Shown piece by piece: positions 1-6,621 of a stretch of DNA of 9,192 nucleotides. Below the pieces are notes generated by a model, which saw nothing but the letters and a program-made list of their open reading frames with translations, was not told where the DNA came from and searched no databases. This DNA comes from Oscillospiraceae bacterium (GTDB lineage Bacteria; Bacillota; Clostridia; Oscillospirales; Ruminococcaceae), in contig JAIRWE010000157.1 in assembly GCA_031253365.1 (NCBI GenBank), forward strand, positions 1-9,192. The letters run 5' to 3'. Position 1 is the stretch's first letter. Every line of letters starts with the position of its first letter. Made by a program: the position numbers and the translations under genes.

Positions 1-376
1 CTTCGCGGAGAACCCGTTGCCTTATCGCGCCCGATTTAAGCGACAGCCTGCCGCATTCGCAACCGTCGCCGCCGCAGTTGCAGTAATACGCGTCCCCGGT
101 TTCAATAAGCCGCTTCGCGTACTTCATATACTCGTCCCTGCGTTCGCTTTGAATGTGCGGACCCTCGTCCCAGTCAAGCCCGCATTCGCGCAACGTCGAA
201 TAAATCACCTCGGTCGCGCCGTCAACATAACGCTTTTGGTCGGTGTCTTCTATGCGCAAAACAAAAGTCCCGCCGTTTTTCCTGGCAAGCAACCACGAAT
301 AAAGCGCGGTTCTCAACCCCCCTAAGTGCATATAGCCCGTCGGGCTGGGCGCGAAGCGTGTGCGTACTTCTTTCAT
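1..376 (-). CDS. gltX: Glutamyl-tRNA synthetase, N-terminal part (3' end outside window)
   Basis: Class I aminoacyl-tRNA synthetase that attaches glutamate to tRNA in the cytoplasm. Only the first 125 codons are present; family members are usually about 470-500 residues, so most of the catalytic domain, the KMSKS loop and the anticodon-binding domain lie off the left edge. Seen in the sequence: RFAPSPTGYMHLGGLRTALY (residues 7-26) carrying the HIGH-type ATP signature, LRIEDTD (40-46), and QSER (76-79). A compact Cys cluster follows (C99, C101, C106, C108) in place of the longer zinc-binding insertion usual in GltX. The ATG at 376 overlaps the ribF stop by four bases (ATGA), and GGGAG lies 7 bases upstream, so translation is probably coupled to ribF. 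The RIEDTD and QSER context fits GltX better than the shorter tRNA-Asp-modifying paralogue GluQ-RS, but the missing C-terminus leaves discriminating versus non-discriminating type open. Confidence 0.93.
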   Translation of the reverse strand, partial: MKEVRTRFAPSPTGYMHLGGLRTALYSWLLARKNGGTFVLRIEDTDQKRYVDGATEVIYSTLRECGLDWDEGPHIQSERRDEYMKYAKRLIETGDAYYCNCGGDGCECGRLSLKSGAIRQRVLRE

Positions 377-1257
377 GGGCAGGCTCCCGTTATGTCAATC
401 CGTATCTGCTTCCTCAACTCGTCAACGGAATCGAACTTCTTTTCCGGACGGATAAAATCCAACAATTCCGTCTTGACGACTTGTCCGTAAATCTCCATGT
501 TAAAACCGGGTATATGCGTTTCCATAATCGGCTTGGACACACCGCCGCCAATCGTGGGTTTAACCCCTATGTTCGTTACGGCGGAGTAACAAATCACGTC
601 AACCGACACGTCGCTTCTGTAAACGCCGAACTTAGGCGTGACGCAATCATCGGGGATAATCTGGTTAATCGTCGGCGCGCCGAGTTTACGCGCCAGCTTA
701 GAACCTTCCGTGACGGGGAGCTCATACATCAATTTACGCCCGAGCATCTTGTTCGCGGCGATAACATTGCCCTCTTTAATCAAAGCGCGTATGGCCGTGG
801 AATTCACGGGGACGCCGTCAATGATTATGGGTGGGATAACGGTCACGTCTATTTTACGGGCGGCGCAGAGCCTTTTCAAATCGTTGGCGTCGGCGGCGGC
901 GTTTTTGGAGAACCTGAAATTCCAACCGCAGGAAACGTGAGCCGCGTTCATTCTGTCCACAAGAATTTCGTCCGCGAACTCTTCCGCCGACAGATTGTTC
1001 ACGCTTTCAAATTCGGGCGCGCAAATGGTCTTAATGCCCATACCTTTCAGCAGGGCGAATTTCGTTTGCGTCGTCATGATGTTCCCGGGCGCGCGAGAAT
1101 CGGGGAACTTCGCGCCTGTCCCCCCGAAAGTGAACACCGAGGGTATCAGCCCCGGAATATCCATGGCGGCTTTTATAACCTCAATATGCCCCAAGTGAAG
1201 CCCGTCGAACATACCCAAAGCCACCGAGGCTTTCGTCGCGTCTTTGTCAGTCGTCAT
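373..1257 (-). CDS. ribF: Bifunctional riboflavin kinase / FMN adenylyltransferase
   Basis: Makes FMN from riboflavin and ATP, then FAD from FMN and ATP. At 294 residues it is slightly short of the usual 305-320. The N-terminal nucleotidyltransferase domain shows GMFDGLHLGH (residues 15-24) and VNSTAIR (151-157, usually SST-x-IR). The C-terminal flavokinase domain (about 172-294) shows GAPTIN (193-198) with T196 and N198 for Mg-ATP, NIGVKPT (229-235), METH (245-248) with E246 as the expected catalytic base, and FDSVDELRKQI near the end. The motif near 114-123 reads FRFSKNAAAD where FRFG..R.GD is usual. Start: ATG at 1257 with AAAGG 7 bases upstream; it overlaps the truB stop by 11 bases. The gene ends four bases into gltX. 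It is the usual partner of truB in bacterial translation operons. Confidence 0.95.
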   Translation of the reverse strand: MTTDKDATKASVALGMFDGLHLGHIEVIKAAMDIPGLIPSVFTFGGTGAKFPDSRAPGNIMTTQTKFALLKGMGIKTICAPEFESVNNLSAEEFADEILVDRMNAAHVSCGWNFRFSKNAAADANDLKRLCAARKIDVTVIPPIIIDGVPVNSTAIRALIKEGNVIAANKMLGRKLMYELPVTEGSKLARKLGAPTINQIIPDDCVTPKFGVYRSDVSVDVICYSAVTNIGVKPTIGGGVSKPIMETHIPGFNMEIYGQVVKTELLDFIRPEKKFDSVDELRKQIRIDITGACP

Positions 1258-2146
1258 AATTAAACCTTTGCACCGCCGATAATGAATGGTCGCGCTGAAT
1301 TTTCACAAGGGCGACCATACGGCCGCTTGAATCGTACAGCGAATAAAGCCCGTTATAAATTTTATCGAAACGAACCAAATCCGCGTTGAGCGCGGCGCCG
1401 TTTTTGAACATTTCCGTTTGCTTTTCGTCGAGATAGGCGTTGGGATAACAGTCAAAAAGCCTGTCAATCGGCATAAGAAACTGTTTGAGTTTTTCGGGGG
1501 CGGTGTCGAAAATTTCCCGCAGCTCGGTAAGTTTACGGCAGTCCTCGACTGAAAACCCGTTGGAGCGGGTTCGCTGCAACGCCGTCATAACCGCTCCCGT
1601 CCCGATTTCCATCCCTATGTCGTGAATGAGCGTCCGCACATAGGTCCCTTTCGTGCAGGAAACGGTGATAACCCCCTCGCCTTCCTCAAATTTTTCGATG
1701 TTCAGCGAATATACGGTGACTTTGCGCGGTTCCCTTTCGACTTCCTTGCCTTCCCGCGCCAAATCATAAAGGCGTTTCCCGTTAATTTTCACTGCGGAAT
1801 ACATAGGCGGCGTCTGCTCGATTTCCCCCACGAAGCCGCGCATGGTATCCCAAAGCCTGTTTCTGGGTACGAACGCGGAATTTTCATAAACGACGTTCCC
1901 CGTAATATCCTGCGTATCGGTGGCGACGCCCAGTCTGAACGCGGCGCGGTATTCCTTATCGGTATCGGGGCAAAAATCCACGGCTTTCGTCGCCGCGCCG
2001 ACAAAGACCGGAAGCACCCCTTCCGCCATAGGGTCGAGGGTTCCGGAATGCCCGATTTTCTTGGTATTCAAAAGGCGGCGCATGATTGCTATTATGTCGA
2101 ACGACGTATACCCCGCCGGCTTATATACACAAATTATACCGTCCAT
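1247..2146 (-). CDS. truB: tRNA pseudouridine(55) synthase TruB
   Basis: Isomerises uridine 55 to pseudouridine in the T-arm of tRNAs. The 299-residue product begins with MDGIICVYKPAGYTS, typical of TruB. The catalytic motif GHSGTLDPMAEGVLPV (residues 32-47) contains the nucleophile D38. KEYRA (65-68 region, Y67), MYSAVKINGKRLYDLAREG (115-133) and CTKGTYVRTLIHDIG (164-178, R171) are the other conserved blocks; a PUA-like C-terminus follows from about residue 230. Start choice: a TTG at 2152 is in frame, but AGAGGG lies 8 bases before the ATG at 2146 and only 2 bases before the TTG, so the ATG is preferred. It follows nrnA by 30 bases and overlaps ribF by 11 bases. Confidence 0.96.
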   Translation of the reverse strand: MDGIICVYKPAGYTSFDIIAIMRRLLNTKKIGHSGTLDPMAEGVLPVFVGAATKAVDFCPDTDKEYRAAFRLGVATDTQDITGNVVYENSAFVPRNRLWDTMRGFVGEIEQTPPMYSAVKINGKRLYDLAREGKEVEREPRKVTVYSLNIEKFEEGEGVITVSCTKGTYVRTLIHDIGMEIGTGAVMTALQRTRSNGFSVEDCRKLTELREIFDTAPEKLKQFLMPIDRLFDCYPNAYLDEKQTEMFKNGAALNADLVRFDKIYNGLYSLYDSSGRMVALVKIQRDHSLSAVQRFNYDD

Positions 2147-2154
2147 GAACAAAT

Positions 2155-2160
2155 CCCTCT
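2155..2160 (-). promoter_or_regulatory. Ribosome binding site of truB (decides start)
   Basis: AGAGGG reads toward the ATG at 2146 with an 8-base spacer. The same element is too close (2 bases) to the in-frame TTG at 2152, so it selects the ATG. Confidence 0.75.
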
Positions 2161-2176
2161 GAGCAATAAGTTTTCC

Positions 2177-3124
2177 TCAAGGCGCCAGTTGCTTTTCAAT
2201 TTCCTTTAATAAAATCGCCCTCACCGTGTCAAGGTCGCCGCCGAGCGTACAGCCCGCCGCCTGTAAATGACCGCCGCCCCCGAGACGGCAGCAAATCGCT
2301 TGCGCGTCGACTTTACCGCTTGTACGCAGCGAAGCCTTCCACAGATTATCCCCCTTTTCTTTGATAACCACCCCCGCGTCAACCCCCTCTATTTGCCTCG
2401 GGAGCGAGGAAACGCCGTTCATATCCTCGGGGTCGATGTTCCCCGTAATTTCCCGCGTAAGCGTGATTACGGCGCATCTCCCCCCGAAATGATACTCAAT
2501 GCGGTTTAAGGCTTCCTTCTCCAACGCCACGCGCTCTCTTGTTTTCATATCGAACATAACGTAGTTGATTCCCGAAATGTCAAAGCCGTATTTCATCAAT
2601 TCTGCGGTTATAACGTGCGCCTTGGCGGTGGTATTGGAATATCTGTAACAGCCCGTGTCGGTAGATATTCCCGTGTAAATCGCGGCGGCGATTTCCGCGC
2701 TCGGAGAAACGCCCGTTTCTTTTATCAATTCCCACACGATTTCCGCCGTCGCGGAAGCGTTTTCGTCAAGGAGCGTCCGCAAGGCGTAAAACTTATTTGA
2801 AACGTGGTGGTCTATGCACAAGTCCACCGTCCCGCCGTACTTTTTTTCATAATCCCCGAATAAAGCCGCGTCCGCCACGTCAACGGCGATAACGGTTTCG
2901 GCGCTTCCGTCAGGGAATTCCTGCGCTTTAACGGCGTCGTACAAATAATTAAAACGAGGGGAAATCACGTCGGCGCAAAGCACCCGCGCCCGTTTTCCCG
3001 CGAGCTGTAAGGCTCCGCACAGGGCGAAAGCGCTCCCGAGCGTGTCGCCGTCGGGGTTGACGTGACAGATTATTGTGAAATTGTCGCCGCTTTTCAAAAA
3101 TTCAGCCGTTTCGGTAATGTTCAT
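2177..3124 (-). CDS. nrnA: DHH/DHHA1 phosphoesterase, NrnA-type nano-RNase / pAp phosphatase
   Basis: Family members degrade 2-5 nt RNAs from their ends, and many also dephosphorylate pAp or cleave linear dinucleotides such as pApA. This 315-residue protein has the full Mn-binding set: HVNPDGD (residues 21-27), VDVAD (81-85), CIDHHVSN (103-110) and GISTDTG (152-158). The C-terminal DHHA1 substrate-binding domain carries GGGGHLQAAG (282-291). Start choice: AAGGG lies 8 bases before the ATG at 3124, whereas an in-frame GTG at 3133 overlaps that Shine-Dalgarno sequence, so the ATG is used here. It overlaps the end of rbfA by 23 bases, pointing to coupled translation. Position between rbfA and truB is common in Clostridia. 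The exact substrate (nano-RNA, pAp or c-di-AMP breakdown product) cannot be read from the sequence. Confidence 0.92.
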   Translation of the reverse strand: MNITETAEFLKSGDNFTIICHVNPDGDTLGSAFALCGALQLAGKRARVLCADVISPRFNYLYDAVKAQEFPDGSAETVIAVDVADAALFGDYEKKYGGTVDLCIDHHVSNKFYALRTLLDENASATAEIVWELIKETGVSPSAEIAAAIYTGISTDTGCYRYSNTTAKAHVITAELMKYGFDISGINYVMFDMKTRERVALEKEALNRIEYHFGGRCAVITLTREITGNIDPEDMNGVSSLPRQIEGVDAGVVIKEKGDNLWKASLRTSGKVDAQAICCRLGGGGHLQAAGCTLGGDLDTVRAILLKEIEKQLAP

Positions 3125-3476
3125 CTCCGTCACCCTTCGCCGCAGCGTCGCTCAACTCGTTGATTATTCCGTTGATTTTCTCATAATAATCCAGCGAATT
3201 GTCAGGCAGAAAAATCAATTCGGGAATTTTACGCATCTTAATCCGGGAGTTGATTTGCCTTTTGAAAAACCCCGCCGAATTTTTCAGTTCTTTCGCCGTT
3301 TTGACCGTATTTTCGCCGCCCTCGTAACTGGAAACATACACCTTGCAATAGGACAAGTCGCCGGTAAGCTCGCAACGCGTCACCGAAACGATACCGCTCG
3401 GATTAACAACGCGGATGGCCGCCGATATTTCCCTCTTTATATCTTCGGAAAGACGTTCGATATTATGACCGGACAT
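3102..3476 (-). CDS. rbfA: 30S ribosome-binding factor A
   Basis: Small KH-fold protein that binds the 30S subunit late in assembly and helps 16S rRNA 5'-end maturation. The 124 residues match the usual 115-135 length. The opening RLSEDIKREISAAI, the central VSVTRCELTGDLSYCKVYVS (about residues 30-49) and the later INSRIKMRKIPELIFLPDNS block are characteristic of RbfA. ATG at 3476 is preceded by AGAGGT with a 5-base spacer. It lies 13 bases after the infB stop and its last 23 bases overlap nrnA. The C-terminal tail (AAAKGDGDEHYRNG) is polar and probably disordered. Confidence 0.94.
   Translation of the reverse strand: MSGHNIERLSEDIKREISAAIRVVNPSGIVSVTRCELTGDLSYCKVYVSSYEGGENTVKTAKELKNSAGFFKRQINSRIKMRKIPELIFLPDNSLDYYEKINGIINELSDAAAKGDGDEHYRNG
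3133..3137 (-). promoter_or_regulatory. Ribosome binding site of nrnA (decides start)
   Basis: AAGGG inside the rbfA coding end, 8 bases before ATG 3124. The in-frame GTG at 3133-3131 overlaps this element by one base and would have no spacer, so it is unlikely to be the start. Confidence 0.65.
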
Positions 3477-3489
3477 TTTTTACCTCTGC

Positions 3490-5982
3490 CTATTCTTTGT
3501 ATTCTTCCATCATGTACGCCTCAAAAATATCGCCCTCTTTTATATCGCTGAATTTTTCGAGGGTTATGCCGCACTCGTAACCCTGCGCCACCTCTTTCAC
3601 ATCGTCTTTGAAGCGTTTAAGGCTGCTCATTTTGTCGTCGGTTATGATTATGCCGTCGCGCACCACGCGGATTTCGCAGTTACGCACGACCTTCCCGTCG
3701 AGAACATAACATCCGGCGACAATTCCCGTACCCGTGATTTTATACACCGCGCGAACCTCAATCCGCGCCATTTCGATTTCCTTGAATTTCGGCGACAACA
3801 TACCTTTCATCGCCGTTTCAATTTCCTCAATCGCGTCGTAAATTATACGATAGACGCGGATTTCCACGTTGTCGCGCTTGGCGTTTTCCGCCGCCGCCGG
3901 GTTCGGACGCACGTTGAACCCGACGATAATCGCCCCCGACGCGTTTGCCAGCATAACGTCGCTTTCGCTGACGGCGCCCACGCCCCCGTGAATGATACGA
4001 ATCCTCACTTCGGGGTGGGAAAGTTTTTCGAGCGACTGCCTTATCGCCTCGACCGAACCCTGAACGTCGGCTTTTACGATAATGGGCAGTTCCTTCACCG
4101 AACCTTGTTCGATATGGCTGAACAAATTGTCCAGCGTAACTTTCTGATATTGCTTGAAATGCGCCTCTTTCGCTTCGTGCTTGCGCCTTTCGACTAACTC
4201 GCGAGCCAACTTTTCGTCGGCGACCGCCGCAAACTGGTCCCCCGCGCTCGGAACCTCGGCAAGTCCCGTAATCTCCACGGGAACGGACGGTCCCGCGGTC
4301 TTTACCGTTTTTCCTTTGTCGTCGTGCATAATGCGAACGCGCCCTACCGTCGTTCCCGCTATGATGGCGTCGCCCGTTTTAAGCGTCCCCTTCTGGACAA
4401 GCAGCGTCGCCACGGGTCCGCGTCCTTTGTCAAGACGCGCCTCGATTACCGTACCCACGGCAAATCTGTCGGGATTGGACTTCAATTCCAGCACGTCGGC
4501 CGTAAGGTTCACCATTTCGAGAAGATTTTCAAGCCCTATTCGCTTTTTCGCGCTGACCTCGCAACACACGACGTCGCCGCCCCACTCCTCTATAAGCAGT
4601 CCGTGTTCGGTAAGCTCCTGCTTAATCCTTTCGGGGTTGGCGCCGTCTTTGTCGATTTTGTTAATGGCGACGATAATCGCGACGTTTGCCGCTTTGGCGT
4701 GGTCAATCGCCTCAATCGTCTGCGGCATAATTCCGTCGTCCGCCGCGACGACGAGAATGGCTATATCCGTAACGCTCGCCCCGCGCGCCCGCATAGCCGT
4801 GAACGCCTCGTGTCCCGGCGTATCGAGAAACGTGATTTCTTTCCCTCCGGCATGAACCCTGTGCGCGCCTATATGCTGGGTAATACCGCCCGCTTCTCCG
4901 GAAACAACGTCGGTATCCCTTATGCTGTCAAGCAACGAAGTCTTTCCGTGGTCCACGTGTCCCATAACGACCACCACGGGCGAACGCGGACACAAATTCT
5001 CGTCCGTGTCCTCCACTTCCTCAAAAAGGCGCTCCTCTATCGTGACCACTACTTCTTTCTCGACCTTCGCGCCCAATTCCTCCGCGACGATTGACGCCGC
5101 GTCAAAATCCACAATCTGATTAAGATTGCACATCATACCCAGATTGAACAGCCGTTTTATAACCTCGCTCGCCGTCACTTTGAGGCGCGTCGCCAATTCC
5201 GAAACGACGATTTCATCGGGAATAAGCACTTTCAACTGCTGGCTTCTCGCGCGTTCAAGCTCAAGGCGGCGCAATTTTTGTGCCTCCGTTTCCTTATGAC
5301 GGGGCGGGTGCGCCCCTCTGCGGGGCTTTTGGTTAATCTTTTGCTTCGCCCTGAAGTTGTCGCCTTTGTTCTTCCCTGTTCCCGTTTTGGTGGCGATGCT
5401 TTCGTAACGCTCGTTGTACTTGTCAAGATTGACGTAACTGCCGCGCGTGTCCACCCGTTTTGTAATCTGCTCCCCGCGCAGAACCGCCTGCCCTTTCTGC
5501 CTTGCCTTGGGCGGGTCGTTGATTTTTAAGCTGTTTATATCCACCGCCGCCTGAATGGGTTTGGGCGTGGGTTTTTTCTTGGGGGGTTTTACTTTTGCGG
5601 GTTCCGCGGATTTCTCGCGCGGGGGGAGAGGCGTAACCGATTTTATATCCTTTTTATCCGAACGGGAAGCGAAAGGGCGAACGTCGGCGGATTTTTCCGG
5701 TTTTTCCGATTTAAGCAGAGCCTTGGGGACTTTCGGTTTGGTTTCCTTTTTTTGTTTTGAACCGCTTTTAGGCGTTTTGGCGCGCGTGGCGAAATATTCC
5801 TCGAAACTTTCCACCTCGCGTGAGCGCGTAATTTTTTCCAAAACGACGTTAAGCTCGGTTGACAGAATCATTCCCGCCGCTTTTTTCTCAACGTCGAAAT
5901 ATTCCTTTACAATCGCGATAATCTCCGCCGCTTCAATTCCAAGGTCTTTCGCGGCGTCCCGCAGCTTGATTTTTTGTTCCAT
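3490..5982 (-). CDS. infB: Translation initiation factor IF-2
   Basis: GTPase that delivers fMet-tRNA to the 30S P site and promotes subunit joining. The 830-residue protein has an IF2-N helical domain at the start (KIKLRDAAKDLGIEAAEI) and a long Lys/Pro-rich, low-complexity linker (about residues 70-250). A second IF2-N-like domain follows (about 255-310, with VSELATRLKVTASEVIKRLF). The G domain carries P-loop GHVDHGKTS (341-349), GITQHIGA switch I, DTPGHEAF (387-394), NKID (441-444) and SAK (477-479). Domains II, III and the fMet-tRNA-binding C2 domain fill the rest, ending EYKE before TAG. GGGGGAG lies 5 bases before ATG 5982. It is separated from ylxQ by 71 bases holding a structured repeat, the widest junction in the operon, so it may have its own control. 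No clear internal start for a shorter isoform was identified. Confidence 0.98.
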   Translation of the reverse strand: MEQKIKLRDAAKDLGIEAAEIIAIVKEYFDVEKKAAGMILSTELNVVLEKITRSREVESFEEYFATRAKTPKSGSKQKKETKPKVPKALLKSEKPEKSADVRPFASRSDKKDIKSVTPLPPREKSAEPAKVKPPKKKPTPKPIQAAVDINSLKINDPPKARQKGQAVLRGEQITKRVDTRGSYVNLDKYNERYESIATKTGTGKNKGDNFRAKQKINQKPRRGAHPPRHKETEAQKLRRLELERARSQQLKVLIPDEIVVSELATRLKVTASEVIKRLFNLGMMCNLNQIVDFDAASIVAEELGAKVEKEVVVTIEERLFEEVEDTDENLCPRSPVVVVMGHVDHGKTSLLDSIRDTDVVSGEAGGITQHIGAHRVHAGGKEITFLDTPGHEAFTAMRARGASVTDIAILVVAADDGIMPQTIEAIDHAKAANVAIIVAINKIDKDGANPERIKQELTEHGLLIEEWGGDVVCCEVSAKKRIGLENLLEMVNLTADVLELKSNPDRFAVGTVIEARLDKGRGPVATLLVQKGTLKTGDAIIAGTTVGRVRIMHDDKGKTVKTAGPSVPVEITGLAEVPSAGDQFAAVADEKLARELVERRKHEAKEAHFKQYQKVTLDNLFSHIEQGSVKELPIIVKADVQGSVEAIRQSLEKLSHPEVRIRIIHGGVGAVSESDVMLANASGAIIVGFNVRPNPAAAENAKRDNVEIRVYRIIYDAIEEIETAMKGMLSPKFKEIEMARIEVRAVYKITGTGIVAGCYVLDGKVVRNCEIRVVRDGIIITDDKMSSLKRFKDDVKEVAQGYECGITLEKFSDIKEGDIFEAYMMEEYKE

Positions 5983-6018
5983 TCAATCTCCCCCAAGATG
6001 ATAGTGTTAAAGTCCCGT

Positions 6019-6067
6019 CGGGCGACCCCCGAAATATTTTCGGAATGTCGCCTTTACGGGTCGCCCG
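6019..6067 (-). repeat. Nested inverted repeat at the ylxQ-infB junction
   Basis: Outer arms 6019-6028 and 6058-6067 are perfect 10-bp complements (CGGGCGACCC / GGGTCGCCCG). Inside is a perfect 6-bp hairpin with a 3-base loop (6029-6043, CCGAAA/TTTCGG). A third segment, GTCGCC at 6047-6052, can also pair with 6021-6026. In the minus-strand transcript the left outer arm lies in the last codons of ylxQ and the third segment straddles the region after its TAA. The two segments therefore compete for the same partner. No U-run follows, so this is not a standard intrinsic terminator. Possible roles are an RNA-processing site, mRNA stabiliser, translation-coupled switch or copy of a dispersed palindromic repeat; none is shown. 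Confidence 0.7.
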
Positions 6068-6350
6068 TGCTTTTTATCAAAGCGTTATACAATCCGTCGT
6101 CCAAAATCGCTATTATTCCGGTTCTTTTCCCGAGAACGCCCCCGATTTGGCTCATGGTTTCATTTATTTCGTGAAGCGGCTTGCCGTGCTTACCGCAGTG
6201 ATACGCGATTTCCTTTTTGCTTTTTTCGGAAAGGTCGCGGGCGATTATTACCCCGCTTATTTTGCCGCCGTTCGCCGCGACCGTGTCAAACCCCGCGATA
6301 AGTTTCCCCGCCTTTTTGCATAATCCGAGTGTGTTAAGCGTGTTGTTCAT
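6054..6350 (-). CDS. ylxQ: L7Ae-family ribosomal protein YlxQ
   Basis: Small RNA-binding protein of the L7Ae/L30e/S12e/Gadd45 fold; family members bind kink-turn RNA. Precise cellular role in Bacillota is not settled. The 98 residues show the opening NTLGLCKKAGKLIAGFDTV (about 5-23), which is the usual N-terminal block with the GKLxxG pattern, then VIIARDLSEKSKKEI (35-49) and IAILDDGLYNALI toward the end. ATG at 6350 has AAGGA 5 bases upstream, inside the end of rnpM (17-base overlap). Its last codons form one arm of the inverted repeat that precedes infB. The rnpM-ylxQ pair between nusA and infB is a conserved Bacillota arrangement. Confidence 0.9.
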   Translation of the reverse strand: MNNTLNTLGLCKKAGKLIAGFDTVAANGGKISGVIIARDLSEKSKKEIAYHCGKHGKPLHEINETMSQIGGVLGKRTGIIAILDDGLYNALIKSTGDP

Positions 6351-6621
6351 CTGAATCCTTCCCTGTTATTTCCCGCTCCAGCGAATGATAAACCTCATCG
6401 GGAACCCGGCATTTCAGAACGCGCTCAAGGCTTTTTTTCTTCCGCGCTGTTTTAAGGCACGACTCGCTCCCGTGAACATAAGCCCCTCTGCCCGGCTTTT
6501 TCCCCGTTAAGTCCACGGAAACGCCCCCGTCGCTTTCACGCGCCACGCGAATAAGCGTCTTTTTCTCACTCCTTTCGCCGCAACCCGCGCATCTGCGGAC
6601 GGGGCGCGCGTCACCCCTCAT
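6334..6621 (-). CDS. rnpM: RNase P modulator RnpM (YlxR family)
   Basis: YlxR-family protein; in Bacillus subtilis the member is reported to bind the RNase P RNA and modulate its activity. The 95-residue product has RRCAGCGERSEKKTLIRVAR (residues 9-28) with the C11-x-x-C14 pair, and the hallmark GRGAYV (44-49), followed by a Lys/Arg-rich stretch (about 58-64) suited to RNA binding. C55 sits in the SCLKTARKKK segment. ATG at 6621 overlaps the nusA stop by 11 bases. The upstream Shine-Dalgarno match is weak, so initiation probably depends on ribosomes finishing nusA. Confidence 0.9.
   Translation of the reverse strand: MRGDARPVRRCAGCGERSEKKTLIRVARESDGGVSVDLTGKKPGRGAYVHGSESCLKTARKKKSLERVLKCRVPDEVYHSLEREITGKDSDEQHA

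Noticed and set aside
358..1263. A 301-codon open frame on the plus strand exactly opposite ribF
   Set aside because: It mirrors a clearly conserved gene on the other strand, has no recognisable domain, and long antisense frames are common in this GC-ending codon usage. The same applies to plus-strand frames opposite truB, infB and nusA and to minus-strand frames opposite fhs.
6019..6067. Intrinsic terminator between ylxQ and infB
   Set aside because: The stem is followed in the transcript by GACGGGACTTTAACA, with no U-run, and infB continues in the same direction.
6019..6067. Kink-turn target for YlxQ autoregulation
   Set aside because: An L7Ae-fold protein next to a structured RNA is suggestive, but I could not find the three-base bulge flanked by tandem G-A pairs that defines a kink-turn.
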